A DNA stretch of 64,000 nt. Origin: Nitrospira sp. UBA6493. Lineage in GTDB: Bacteria > Nitrospirota > Nitrospiria > Nitrospirales > Nitrospiraceae. The notes below the pieces were generated by a model. The model had not been told where the DNA came from and did no database searches. It saw only the letters and a list, made by a program, of their open reading frames with translations. Position 1 is the first letter of the stretch, and every line of letters starts with the position of its first letter. Made by a program: the position numbers and the translations under genes. This document shows positions 7,877 through 16,799 of the stretch, in pieces. The DNA is taken from the NCBI GenBank assembly GCA_002435325.1, contig DJMJ01000014.1:7873-71872 (forward strand), in the 5' to 3' direction.

Positions 7877-9885
7877 TCTGGCACAGACAGAATTTCTCCT
7901 CAACGCCGCGACAGAACTCTCGCGATCGAACGGGTCGCAGGATTTCGGCATCCGGCTGGTCGAGCTCCTGAAACAACAGATCCCGCTCGATGCCGCAGGC
8001 CTCTACCTTTATAATCAGTCTGTCCATTCCTTCACGCTCGTTCATGCCATTCCTGCCCCGGCCATCACCTGCGAAGTATCCCATCTTGCCGCTGCCGGTA
8101 CTGCCAAGGAAGCGGCAATCAAGGCCGGACAGGCCCTGCGCTGTGACGATCTCCTGGCTGCGGGATGGACAGAAGGCCTGGTGTTGCGGCAGATCTCGGC
8201 CACTATTTCAGGCATCGTGGCACCGCTGCTCCTCACCACACCGACGGCACCGCCCCGTCCGATCGCCGTGATGTTCATCGGAGCCCTCACGAACGCCGCC
8301 TTTACCGAACAAGACCGCGTCCTGATCGACCGCTTGAGTGCAACCATCGCTCCAGTCCTACAAAACGTACTGGCCATGGAAGAGCGTGACGCCTTGCGGG
8401 CAATCAATAGCAGGCTGGTTGTCGGCAGCTTCACTATCGACACCTTGCTGCCGGCCACGCTTGACCTGCTCCAGCGGGCCATTCCGCACGACATGCGCGG
8501 GCTGGTCCGGTTTGTCAGGTCTCCACAGGGCACCTGGTTCGACATCGTCCATGTGGACGGGGTAGCCATCGATCTCGAACAACTCAAACAATTTCCCTTC
8601 GACCGCGTGGCGCCGGCCGAAATGCTGGCCACCGGGAAACCGCTGCTCCTGACCGGCCAAAACCGGGAACGATTTCCCGAGCGGTCCTACATCGAATCAG
8701 TCGGGATCATGTCCTGCATGCTCTGCCCGCTGATTGTTCGCGGATCGCCCTATGGATTTCTGGCGATCGGCAGCAAGCGGCCCAATGGTTTCTCCGAGCG
8801 AGATCTCGCCATCGCGGAACAATTCGGCTATCACCTCTCGCAGGCCATCGCCAACTTGACAGCCTATGAGGAAATCCATTCCCTCAAGGACCAATTAGAA
8901 CGGGAGAACATCTATCTCCGCGAAGAAATCGGCGCCTCGGTGGACTTCAAGGAATTGATCGGCGAAAGTGCGGCCCTGCAAAAGACGCTCAAAGCCATCG
9001 AGCAGGTGGCGCCGACCGATTCCACGGTCTTGATCACCGGCGAAACGGGCACCGGCAAAGAACTGGTGGCCCAAGCCATCCACCAGGTCTCTTCTCGTAA
9101 AACGCGAACCGCTGATTCGCGTGAACTGCGCGGCGCTCCCCCCGACCTTGATCGAATCCGAACTCTTCTGCCACGAAAAAGGCGCCTTCACCAATGCCAC
9201 CGCCCGAAAGATCGGCCGGTTTGAACTGGCCAACAACAGCACGATCTTTCTCGACGAAGTCGGCGAGATTCCGCTCGAGCTGCAGGCCAAGCTCTTGCGG
9301 GTGCTGGAAGCCCAAGAACTCGAACGTGTCGGCGGCACCCATCCCATCAAGCTGAACGTGCGCGTGCTTGCTGCCACCAATGTTGACCTGGAACAGGCCG
9401 TGAAAGCCGGTCGGTTCCGCCCCGATCTCTTCTACCGGTTGAACGTGTTTCCGCTTCAGCTGCCATCGCTACGCGAACGACAGAACGACATTCCCTTACT
9501 GGCCAAGCACTTTGCGAGGAAATACAGCGCATTGCATCGTAAATCCGTCACCCGCATCGGCAGCTCGACCCTGGAATCCCTCAGCACGTACAAGTGGCCC
9601 GGCAATGTCCGGGAAATCCAGCATGTCATCGAACGGGCCGTGATCGTGTCGCAAGGACCGGTATTGACGATCGACGGATTTGAAACGCCCTCCTCCTCCC
9701 ATGAGCCCGCCACGCCAGGAACCATGGCCGAAGCGGAACGCGCGCATATCCTCAATATCCTCAGCCAAACTAATTGGGTCCTAGCCGGCCGCCACGGCGC
9801 AGCCACGCGCCTGGGAATGAAGCGCTCCACGCTCCAACATCGCATGAAAAAGCTCGGCATTCTCCGTCCGGCTCGCCGCTCCTAA
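7869..9885 (+). pseudogene. GAF/AAA+/Fis sigma-54-dependent activator (FhlA-like), frameshifted
   Basis: The reading frame from ATG 7869 (or 7851) gives a long N-terminal GAF sensor region and the start of a sigma-54 AAA+ domain, with Walker A GETGTGKE. It then loses frame at about 9106-9108, where one extra A seems to separate SSRKTR from PLIRVNCAALPP. The rest of AAA+ continues in the next frame (LFLDEVGEIPLELQ-type Walker B region, FRPDLFYRLNVFP) to a Fis-like HTH (RLGMKRSTLQHRMKKLGI) ending at 9885. As read, the product lacks most of the ATPase and the DNA-binding domain. The sigma-54 contact loop, normally GAFTGA, reads GAFTNA. Family role: activates sigma-54 promoters from a distance. 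The palindrome overlaps its start. Confidence 0.8.
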
Positions 9886-9888
9886 CCC

Positions 9889-9936
9889 TTGCCCATATAT
9901 CGGCAGCCGATGAAGCGCCTGCCAACATATCGGCAG
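9889..9936. promoter_or_regulatory. Two candidate activator-binding sites upstream of the efflux operon
   Basis: TTGCCCATATATCGGCAG (9889-9906) and CTGCCAACATATCGGCAG (9919-9936) share the TGCC-N8-GGCA pattern of the palindrome at 7859-7876. Their centres are 30 bases apart, close to three helical turns, so both would lie on one face of the DNA. They start about 145 bases upstream of a -24/-12 type promoter, the usual position of sigma-54 upstream activating sequences. Confidence 0.6.
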
Positions 9937-10031
9937 AACACAAGGCCGCATCGGAGCGCCCGACCGACCGATTGCACTCTCGCCCCATCGTTTTTTGCGC
10001 CATTCCGCGTTTTTTCCCCTCACAGCTTCCC

Positions 10032-10048
10032 TTGGCACCATCCCTGCT
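10032..10048 (+). promoter_or_regulatory. Candidate sigma-54 (-24/-12) promoter of the efflux operon
   Basis: TTGGCACCATCCCTGCT has GG at 10034-10035 and GC at 10046-10047, ten bases apart as sigma-54 requires, with a perfect TTGGCAC -24 element. The -12 element (CTGCT) is weaker than the consensus TTGC. The predicted transcript start, about 12 bases after GC, falls near 10059, almost at the ATG at 10062. The leader would be very short or translation starts later. Confidence 0.6.
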
Positions 10049-10061
10049 CTATGCCATCTAC

Positions 10062-10463
10062 ATGACGCCCTCAGACCTCTGCCAATCGGTCGAACAATAT
10101 CTCGCTGAACGGCATGCGCACCTGCCCCCCTCCAGCGATCACACGCCGGACGGACGCCGCTTCACCTGGTGCGGAGACCTGTTCGATTACTTGGTTGAGG
10201 GCGTCGCTGAACGGCTCGCCACAAGAGGCATTACCTTCAGCCAAACCTTTCCCGGCCCATTCCGCCTGCTCGACGAGGAACAACGGGCCGATGGTCAGCA
10301 CGTCAGGCGGTTCTGGACGACTGCCTTGGAACACGGCTGCCCGATCGCAAAACTCTGCACTTCCTTTGTCCACCGGCATGATCGAGTGGTGCTGCCGGAA
10401 CTTCCTCATGTCCAGGCCTATCCCCCCGATCATCCGGATCCCGATACGGAGGAGCCTGCATGA
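10062..10463 (+). CDS. Unknown soluble protein, first gene of the efflux operon
   Basis: This is a 133-residue protein (MTPSDLCQSVEQYLAERH...). It has no signal peptide or membrane segment. It contains GDLFDYLVEGVAERLATRGITFSQTF and FRLLDEEQRADGQHVRRFW, and ends in a proline/aspartate-rich tail. I do not recognise it. Its stop overlaps the ATG of the permease gene (ATGA), which ties it to the exporter, perhaps as an accessory or sensor. The start is uncertain because there is no clear ribosome site and the candidate sigma-54 promoter sits immediately upstream. Confidence 0.55.
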   Translation: MTPSDLCQSVEQYLAERHAHLPPSSDHTPDGRRFTWCGDLFDYLVEGVAERLATRGITFSQTFPGPFRLLDEEQRADGQHVRRFWTTALEHGCPIAKLCTSFVHRHDRVVLPELPHVQAYPPDHPDPDTEEPA

Positions 10464-11590
10464 ACTACATCGCGCTCAAGATGCTCTTTGGCGATCGCGC
10501 CAAATACCTCATGCTGCTCTGCGGCCTCACCTTCGCGATGATGCTCATCGTGCAACAAGGCTCTATTTTCTGGGGGCTCATGATCTGGTCCCAGTCAAGC
10601 GTCAGCAATCTCAACGTGCCGATCTGGGTAACCGACCCCGGCATCGCCCAGGTCGATGAGGTCAAACCCATTGCCGATACGGCGGTGGACCGAGTCCGGA
10701 GCGTGCCGGGCGTTGAGTGGGCCGTCCCGCTCTACAAGGGTCTGCTGCGTGCCCGGCTCTCCAACGGTGAGTATCACCAAATCACGCTGACCGGACTCGA
10801 GTCTTCGACGCTGATCGGCCGGCCGGCGGAAGTCCTGGAAGGCCGCATCGAGGATTTGCGGCAACCGGACGCGGTGGTGGTCGATCAATGGACCGTCGAA
10901 CGGATGGGTGGTCCGGAAGTCATCAAGATCGGCACCATCTTTGAATTGAACGATAAACTCGCCCGGGTCGTCGCGATCGCAAAAACGCAGAAGAGCTTCA
11001 CCAACATTCCCGTCGTGTACACCACCTATGAGCGGGCATTGCGCTATGTCCCGCGCGAACGACGCACCCTCTCCTACGTGCTCGCGAAGGCGAAGGACGG
11101 ATTGCCGGCCGAGGAGGTCACCGCGAGAATCCAGGCAGAAACCGGCCTCGGGGCCTTCACGTCCGAGCAATTCGGCTGGAAGACTGTTCGATGGGTGCTC
11201 AAGAACACGGGCATCGGCGTCAACTTCGGCACCACCATCCTGTTGGGCTTCATTGTCGGCATGGCCATCGCCAGCCAGACCTTCTATCTCTTCACAGTCG
11301 AGAACCTGCGCCAATTCGGCGCGCTGAAAGCCATGGGCACTTCGACCGCCACGCTCGCGCGAATGATCCTGCTCCAAGCCTACACGGTCGGACTCGCAGG
11401 ATATGGACTCGGCGTGGGACTGGCCTCGCTGTTCGGCTACCTGGCGGCTCGCGGCGGCGGGCTGCCCTTCGTGGAAACCTGGCAGTTGCTCGTCCTCGTG
11501 CTCGCCGCGCTGCTGGCCATCTGCACCTTTTCCGCACTGATCAGCATTGTCAAACTCGCCCGGCTGGAGCCGGCCATTGTCTTCCGGTGA
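10460..11590 (+). CDS. FtsX/DevC-type ABC transporter permease
   Basis: The protein has 376 residues. It has one N-terminal membrane segment (about 18-42, YLMLLCGLTFAMMLIVQQ), a periplasmic region of roughly 200 residues (MacB-PCD type, VDRVRSVPGVEWAVPLY), then three membrane segments from about 255 to the end, with KAMGTSTATLARMI between the first two. This is the type VII ABC (MacB/DevC/LolC) plan, which exports substrates mechanically together with an ATPase and a periplasmic adaptor. The ATG overlaps the previous stop. The ATPase gene begins 6 bases after its stop. The substrate is unknown. Confidence 0.85.
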   Translation: MNYIALKMLFGDRAKYLMLLCGLTFAMMLIVQQGSIFWGLMIWSQSSVSNLNVPIWVTDPGIAQVDEVKPIADTAVDRVRSVPGVEWAVPLYKGLLRARLSNGEYHQITLTGLESSTLIGRPAEVLEGRIEDLRQPDAVVVDQWTVERMGGPEVIKIGTIFELNDKLARVVAIAKTQKSFTNIPVVYTTYERALRYVPRERRTLSYVLAKAKDGLPAEEVTARIQAETGLGAFTSEQFGWKTVRWVLKNTGIGVNFGTTILLGFIVGMAIASQTFYLFTVENLRQFGALKAMGTSTATLARMILLQAYTVGLAGYGLGVGLASLFGYLAARGGGLPFVETWQLLVLVLAALLAICTFSALISIVKLARLEPAIVFR

Positions 11591-11595
11591 GCACG

Positions 11596-12315
11596 ATGAC
11601 CACACCCACCCAACCGGCCGCTGTCCGCGCACGAGGCGTCGTGAAATCCTTCGGCCACGGCGACACCCAGGTGATGGTGCTCAAGGGCATCGACCTCGAC
11701 ATCTATCAAGGTGAAATGCTGCTGCTGGTGGGCGAATCGGGCGGAGGGAAAACGACCCTCCTCTCGGCCCTCGCCGGCATTCTCGACATCGACGAGGGAC
11801 ACATCGACGTGCTGGGTATCCCGCTCAGCGAGCTGCCGGCCAGACGCCGGACACAGTTCCGCGGGGAGACCATGGGATTCATCTACCAGCAATTCAACTT
11901 GCTTCAGGCTTTGACGGCAGCCGAAAACGTGGCCGTGCCCCTGCTGATTCAAAACCTCGGTCGCCGGGAAGCCGTTCGTCGAGCTCGGCTCATGCTGGAA
12001 CGCGTAGGGCTCGGCGACCGGACGGAATTCCTCCCCAAAAATCTCTCCGGCGGCCAGCAACAGCGTATCGCCATCGCGCGGGCCCTGGTCAACGAGCCAC
12101 GCCTCCTGATTTGCGATGAGCCCACTGCCGCGCTGGACGGCCCGAACGGACAAAAAATCATGGAGCTCATCAGGGAGGTCGGACGGTCGCCGGATCGCTG
12201 CGTCGTCGTGGTAACCCATGACAGCCGCATCTTCAACTTCGGCGACCGGATCGCCCATCTGACCGATGGCCGGATCGACAGTATCGACTCGATTGCTCGC
12301 GAGGGAACCGCATGA
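11596..12315 (+). CDS. ABC transporter ATPase (MacB/DevA/LolD type)
   Basis: This 239-residue ATPase has Walker A GESGGGKTT (about 49-57), Q-loop FIYQQFNLL, signature LSGGQQQRIAIARAL, Walker B LLICDEPTAALD and H-loop VVVTHDSR. All catalytic motifs are present, so this part of the pump looks functional. The sequence is closest in pattern to ATPases that work with FtsX-fold permeases. The next gene overlaps its end (ATGA at 12312), so the two would be translationally coupled. Start chosen at ATG 11596 because upstream in-frame codons overlap the permease gene. Confidence 0.9.
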   Translation: MTTPTQPAAVRARGVVKSFGHGDTQVMVLKGIDLDIYQGEMLLLVGESGGGKTTLLSALAGILDIDEGHIDVLGIPLSELPARRRTQFRGETMGFIYQQFNLLQALTAAENVAVPLLIQNLGRREAVRRARLMLERVGLGDRTEFLPKNLSGGQQQRIAIARALVNEPRLLICDEPTAALDGPNGQKIMELIREVGRSPDRCVVVVTHDSRIFNFGDRIAHLTDGRIDSIDSIAREGTA

Positions 12316-13304
12316 TTATTCTCAAGCGACTGAGTATCTGGATGGCGCTGCTCGGGATGGGATTCACAATCTGGATCCTCCTCGGCGCGGCGAAGAAAGA
12401 GCCAATGCCGACGCCGGTCGCCGAGCCCCCGCGCGCGCCATACAGCCACAGCGTAGCCGCCTCAGGGATCATTGAAGCCGTGAACGAGAACGTGCGCATC
12501 GCGCCACCTGTGGCGGGATTGATCACGAAGATGTTTGTCACAGTCGGCGATCAGGTAACCGAGGGAGCCCCGCTCTTCCAGCTCGACGATCGCGATCTTC
12601 AGGCCCAATTGGTCAGCCGTGAGGCGGCAATTCCGCCGATCCAGGCGCAAATCTAGGAACAGCAGTATCGGATCGGCGATCTGGACACTCAACTCAAGCG
12701 ACTCAAATCCGTGCACGATCAGCGCGCGGTCAGCGAAGACGAGATGAAACGCACCTGGTATGCGCTGGAGATGGCAAAACGAACCCTCGTCCGCTTCCAG
12801 GCCAATCTCCAGCAGGTGATCGCCCAGCGAGACGAAATCCAGATCCTGCTGGATCGCCTGCTCGTGAAAGCCCCGCGCGCCGGAACCATACTCCAAGTCA
12901 ATATGCGGGCAGGGGAATATGCCACACTCGGCGCTACGGAGCCGCTCCTGCTCCTCGGCGATATGCAGCAACTGCAAGTGCGTGCCGACGTGGACGAAGT
13001 GAATGCGCCGCTTGTGGCCCCGCGCGCGACCGCCGTGGCTTCGTTAAAGTCGCAGGGTGATACGCAGTTTCCGCTGTCCTTCGTTCGCATCGAACCCTAC
13101 GTCGTCCCGAAAAAGTCGCTCACTGGCGACAACAGCGAGCGGGTCGATACCCGGGTGCTGCAAATCATCTATCGATTTGAGCGGCCATCGTTCCCCGTCT
13201 ATGCGGGCCAACAAGTCGATGTGTTCATTCAGCGGGATGCAGCAACCCCTGAGGCTCCCGTCACGCGATCATCCATTCCGCCCCGTCCGGAGCGCACACC
13301 ATGA
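12312..13304 (+). pseudogene. HlyD/MacA-type membrane fusion protein interrupted by an in-frame TAG
   Basis: The frame opens at ATG 12312 with a membrane anchor (MIILKRLSIWMALLGMGFTI) and the biotinyl-lipoyl half (IIEAVNENVRIAPPVAGLI). It hits TAG at 12654-12656 after 114 codons. The same frame continues with EQQYRIGDLDTQLKRLKSV, the coiled-coil hairpin, the second lipoyl half (VKAPRAGTILQVNMRAGEY) and the beta-barrel, to 13304. A single C-to-T change of a CAG codon explains it. The fragment from ATG 12711 lacks anchor and signal. This adaptor links the inner-membrane pump to the outer-membrane factor, so the tripartite system should be inactive unless TAG is read through. Confidence 0.85.
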
Positions 13305-14779
13305 GTGCACGCCTGTCCAGACTGATGCTCGTGGTGGCCTACCTGAGCATAACCGCCTGTGTCCAAGGCCGGAATTACGAACGTCCTGGCATCGACGTAC
13401 CCGCAGGTTGGGCGCAGCAGCCTGCCCCAGCCGCGTCCCCTATCGCCGTAGATAAACAACCGGAGACGGATTGGTGGAAGGCCTTTCAGAATGACGAGCT
13501 GACCGGACTGATCGATCAGGCGATGCAGAAGAACCACGATGTGAAACGCGCTGTGGCCCCTGTGATCGAAGGGCGGGCCGCTATTCAGTCGGCAACAGCC
13601 GGGCTCTATCCTCAGATCAATCTGCAAAGCAGCTACAGCAACCTGGCCGTTTCTAAAAATACGCTGGCCGGTCTCGGCCTCGCAAGCGGACGACAGCCAG
13701 GTCCACAGGTGTTCGCCACGCCGGGCAGCACCTTCAACCTCTGGAATGGCGCCGTGGATCTTCGGTGGGAGTTGGATTTCTGGGGCCGCATCCGGCGCGG
13801 AGAAGAAGCGGCCTCAGCTGATGCGCAGGCGATCAAACAAGAGGCTCGCGCGATCGCCCTCTCGCTCATCGGCGATGTCGGGCAATCCTATTTCCGCATC
13901 CGGGAGGTGGATGAGCAACTGGAGATCGCCAAGCGAACGCTCGCCGTCCGGCAGGAGTATCTGGAGATTATCAACTCCCGCGTGGAAGCAGGTCTGGCTT
14001 CCGATCTCGACCGCGCAAGAACGGAGGTCCTGGTTGCAGAAGCCGCCAGCTTCATTCCCGATCTCGCTCGAGTCCGGGCACTGGAACTCCATCGCCTTGA
14101 AGTGCTCACAGGGTCGCCTCCCGGCTCGCTGAATCTGCCCGTCAAACCGCTGAGAAGCATAATCGTTCAGCCTGAAATTCCCGTCGGGCTCCCGTCTCAA
14201 CTGCTGGAACGACGGCCGGATATTCTTCAATCGGAGGCCACGCTGATCGCCGCCAATGCGCGCATCGGACAAGCCCGCGCCTACTTTTTCCCCAGCCTTT
14301 CCATAACTGGACAGGGCGGCCTACAAAGCGCCGAGTTCGCCAATTGGTTTTCCAGCAACAGCTGGAACTACAGTATCGGCCCCTCAATCACCGTCCCAAT
14401 CTTCATGGGAGGCACCAATATGGCGCGATTAGATCAAGCCGAATCCCGCTATACCCAAATGCTGGAAAGCTATCAGCAAACCATCCTCCAAGCCTTCCGC
14501 GAAGTCGCCGACCTGCTTGTCTCGTTGAACGCCAGAGCCGAACAACTAGGCAGGCAGCGGGAACAGCTGGCCGCCGCCCACACCGCCGTCACTCTGGCTA
14601 CTGTCCGCTATCACCAGGGGCTCGTCAATTATTTGGATGTGCTCGACGCGCAACGAACGATGCTTGCCGCCGAAACCCAGATCGTCCTGACCGAACGTGC
14701 GCGCTTGACCGATATGGTGAGTCTTTTCAAAGCCTTGGGCGGCGGATGGAATTCGCTCGCTCAACATGACCCGGCGTAA
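13301..14779 (+). CDS. TolC/NodT-type outer membrane efflux lipoprotein
   Basis: This is a 492-residue protein. A lipobox (LSITAC, Cys about residue 18) is followed by YERPGIDVPAGW and TDWWKAFQNDELTGLIDQAM, a typical NodT-family start. Two homologous helical repeats with long heptads follow, including LDFWGRIRRGEEAASADAQA and, near the end, TVRYHQGLVNYLDVLDAQRT. It would form the trimeric outer-membrane tunnel. Its start overlaps the membrane fusion reading frame by 4 bases. It appears intact and is the last gene of the efflux operon. No terminator is seen after it. Confidence 0.9.
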   Translation: MSARLSRLMLVVAYLSITACVQGRNYERPGIDVPAGWAQQPAPAASPIAVDKQPETDWWKAFQNDELTGLIDQAMQKNHDVKRAVAPVIEGRAAIQSATAGLYPQINLQSSYSNLAVSKNTLAGLGLASGRQPGPQVFATPGSTFNLWNGAVDLRWELDFWGRIRRGEEAASADAQAIKQEARAIALSLIGDVGQSYFRIREVDEQLEIAKRTLAVRQEYLEIINSRVEAGLASDLDRARTEVLVAEAASFIPDLARVRALELHRLEVLTGSPPGSLNLPVKPLRSIIVQPEIPVGLPSQLLERRPDILQSEATLIAANARIGQARAYFFPSLSITGQGGLQSAEFANWFSSNSWNYSIGPSITVPIFMGGTNMARLDQAESRYTQMLESYQQTILQAFREVADLLVSLNARAEQLGRQREQLAAAHTAVTLATVRYHQGLVNYLDVLDAQRTMLAAETQIVLTERARLTDMVSLFKALGGGWNSLAQHDPA

Positions 14780-14876
14780 TCCTGGCAATACCTCTCCCGC
14801 CTTGCGCTAATACAATATTTTCTCACAACTTTATAATGCTCTCTTTATGATGACGTAAACCTGAATGGAGGGGCTT

Positions 14877-15371
14877 ATGGCCGAAGCCCACTTGCCACCT
14901 ACATCACCCACGATTCTCGTCGTCGATGACGACGCATCGATGGTGTCTCTTTGTCGCTTGTTTTTGGAACAGGCGGGATTCACCGTCCTGGGAGCGGCTG
15001 GGAGCCGGGACGCGCTCAAAATCTGCACAACGCATCAAGACCCGATCGACCTCTTGCTCACGGATTTATTTCTCCCGCCCCCAGATTTTGAAATGGCTTC
15101 AAGCTCAAGTGAGTTCCCTCATGTCAATGGAAACGTGCTGGCCGCCAAAACGGCCACGATTCGGAAGGGGCTGAGGATTGTCCTGATGTCCGCGGTCTCG
15201 GAAGAAGAACTCTCTAAACACGGGATTAAGCACGGCGTGCTGCCGTTCATTCGCAAACCGCTGAAGAAGGACTTTCTTGTCCAAGTCGTGACCGATACCC
15301 TCAAAAATCCCCCGCCATCCCTTACCGCCAATTCAGTCAACGCCTCCGGTGACGTCGACTGGTTCGATTGA
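14877..15371 (+). CDS. Single-domain response regulator
   Basis: The protein is 164 residues from ATG 14877, which has GGAGGGG four bases upstream (the earlier ATG 14865 overlaps that site). The receiver features are ILVVDDDASMVSL acidic pocket, phospho-acceptor Asp in LLLTDLF, MSA switch residue and RKP lysine. An insertion of about 25 residues (PPPDFEMASSSSEFPHVNGN) follows the acceptor Asp, which is unusual. There is no output domain, so it probably passes phosphate or binds a partner. The two kinase genes at 16.8-21.5 kb are possible partners but are not adjacent. Confidence 0.75.
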   Translation: MAEAHLPPTSPTILVVDDDASMVSLCRLFLEQAGFTVLGAAGSRDALKICTTHQDPIDLLLTDLFLPPPDFEMASSSSEFPHVNGNVLAAKTATIRKGLRIVLMSAVSEEELSKHGIKHGVLPFIRKPLKKDFLVQVVTDTLKNPPPSLTANSVNASGDVDWFD

Positions 15372-15441
15372 TCCTACTCGGCACAGTCCCTTCTGACCTC
15401 TTTACCTTGGGACGTCAGAATAAATCCTGGACAAGATCCGG

Positions 15442-16167
15442 CTAGGGATGCTCGGTCATAAACCATCCAGCAATGGACAAACGCCGGTGCTGGCCAGCCG
15501 TTTGGTCCACGCGGCAGACGCGGTGAAACCGGGGAACCGTAAACATGACCAACGAGCCTGGGCGCGGCTCGATGCAATGGGTGACCTCAAGCGCCGGCTT
15601 CTCAGCCGTATGTGCCGGACGCTTCGCATAGACAATCAGCTCCCCACCCCAATCCGATTGCCACTCCTCATGGAAATAACTGACAACCGCAATGCGGCGC
15701 TGCGGAGGCCGTCGTCCACTCATAGGCTGCCCCTGGTCGGTGTCGTCGTGTGTCAGCAGGCAATCGCCGGCGGAGTACGAATAGTAACTGAACCCCATGT
15801 GGCGCCCGATGATATTCGGAAACGATTCCATGTGCTGCTGGATACAGGGCAACTGCAGCCGCGAGAGAAACCGCTGCCCTTGGGTTGGACCGATCTCCGC
15901 CTTTGCCCAGTTGCCTGAGTCGGGAAAGTCTTCCCGCACTTTCGGAAGGTCCGACAGGCTCTTCCAGGCCGCTTGATTCATCGCTTCGCGAAAGAACTGG
16001 CGTTCCTCCGCAGACCAGAAGTTTTCAACCACAAGCACCGGATTGGTACGAAACGAAAACGATGGCAGGTCTGCCAGCGCCACGGATGACGATTGTACGA
16101 TTCCCTGAGGACTCACCAGCTCGCTCCCTTCGTCAAACCGGCCATCCGAACGCTGCTCTCTTACCAC
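15442..16167 (-). CDS. 2-oxoglutarate/Fe(II) oxygenase, prolyl-4-hydroxylase-like
   Basis: This is a 241-residue protein. The facial triad is readable: H140 and D142 (LLTHDDTD), H215 (FTVPRFHRV), with R228/R229 as the oxoglutarate anchor. WGGELIVY before the distal His is typical of the P4H/PKHD group. These enzymes hydroxylate protein residues or small molecules. The start is uncertain: GTG 16167 is the first option, with no strong ribosome site. The gene converges on the response regulator and lies downstream of the RRM gene on the same strand, separated by a terminator, so it needs its own promoter. Confidence 0.75.
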   Translation of the reverse strand: MVREQRSDGRFDEGSELVSPQGIVQSSSVALADLPSFSFRTNPVLVVENFWSAEERQFFREAMNQAAWKSLSDLPKVREDFPDSGNWAKAEIGPTQGQRFLSRLQLPCIQQHMESFPNIIGRHMGFSYYSYSAGDCLLTHDDTDQGQPMSGRRPPQRRIAVVSYFHEEWQSDWGGELIVYAKRPAHTAEKPALEVTHCIEPRPGSLVMFTVPRFHRVCRVDQTAGQHRRLSIAGWFMTEHP

Positions 16168-16203
16168 CCTTACAATTCAAATGACAAGATGCGCCTGGAT
16201 TGG

Positions 16204-16244
16204 AAAAACAGAAGGGGCTGCTACCGTGAGATAGCAACCCCTTC
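16204..16244 (-). terminator. Rho-independent terminator of the RRM protein gene
   Basis: On the minus strand, GAAGGGG-T-TGCTA pairs with TAGCA-G-CCCCTTC (16211-16244; 12 pairs with one mismatch), followed by a run of five Ts (16204-16208). It starts 22 bases after the stop of the RRM gene. Confidence 0.85.
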
Positions 16245-16266
16245 CAGGCTCACCGTATCGTTGGGA

Positions 16267-16608
16267 TTACCAGCGATCGCGCTTTCCGCCCCCTCCGCTG
16301 CGGCCCCCGCCGCCGCCAAATCCGCCACGTCCACCACCGCCGCCGCCACCAGTGCGGGGCTCTTGCGGACGCGCTTCATTGACGGTCAAGGTCCGGCCGC
16401 CGAAATCGGTGCCGTTCAACGCCGTAATCGCCGCTTGGGCTTCTGAATCAGAGGCCATCTCCACGAAGCCGAAGCCCCGTGATTGACCCGTGAACTTGTC
16501 TGTAATGACACGGGCGGATTCCACCGCGCCATGCGCCGCAAACAGTTCACTCAATTGCTGCTCGGTCGCCGCATACGGCAACCCACCGACATAGATCTTC
16601 GAACCCAT
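16267..16608 (-). CDS. RRM-type glycine-rich RNA-binding protein
   Basis: The protein has 113 residues. A single RRM fold has RNP2 (KIYVGGLPY) at the start and RNP1 (RGFGFVEM) near residue 47, followed by a Gly/Arg tail (GGGGGGGRGGFGGGGG). This matches the cyanobacterial and proteobacterial Rbp family, linked to cold or RNA chaperone roles. The start ATG 16608 has AAAGGAGG eight bases upstream, which excludes the longer frame beginning at 16686. The nearly 190-base leader back to the kinase gene could hold a cold-responsive element (inference). Confidence 0.9.
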   Translation of the reverse strand: MGSKIYVGGLPYAATEQQLSELFAAHGAVESARVITDKFTGQSRGFGFVEMASDSEAQAAITALNGTDFGGRTLTVNEARPQEPRTGGGGGGGRGGFGGGGGRSGGGGKRDRW

Positions 16609-16799
16609 GTGGGTTCCTCCTTTAAAAGATTGACATTGTCTTGAACTCGAGTGACGGAGGAAGGAGCGGGCCGAAGACGCGAACAATGCGGCGACTAAGG
16701 TCTGACTTCCGACGAAATTCCCGGTTAAGGCAACATCGTTGCGGGCCTGCTATACCTGAACGATTCACCGTGAGACCCGTACGGTAAAGTTATTTCACC

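Noticed and set aside
10595..11632. Long minus-strand frame opposite the FtsX-type permease
   Set aside because: The permease frame has membrane segments and start/stop overlaps with neighbours. The antisense product is low-complexity and unrelated to known folds.
12654..12656. Programmed TAG read-through (pyrrolysine or suppressor) in the fusion protein
   Set aside because: There is no pyl gene or suppressor tRNA in the window and the codon sits where a simple CAG-to-TAG change explains it.
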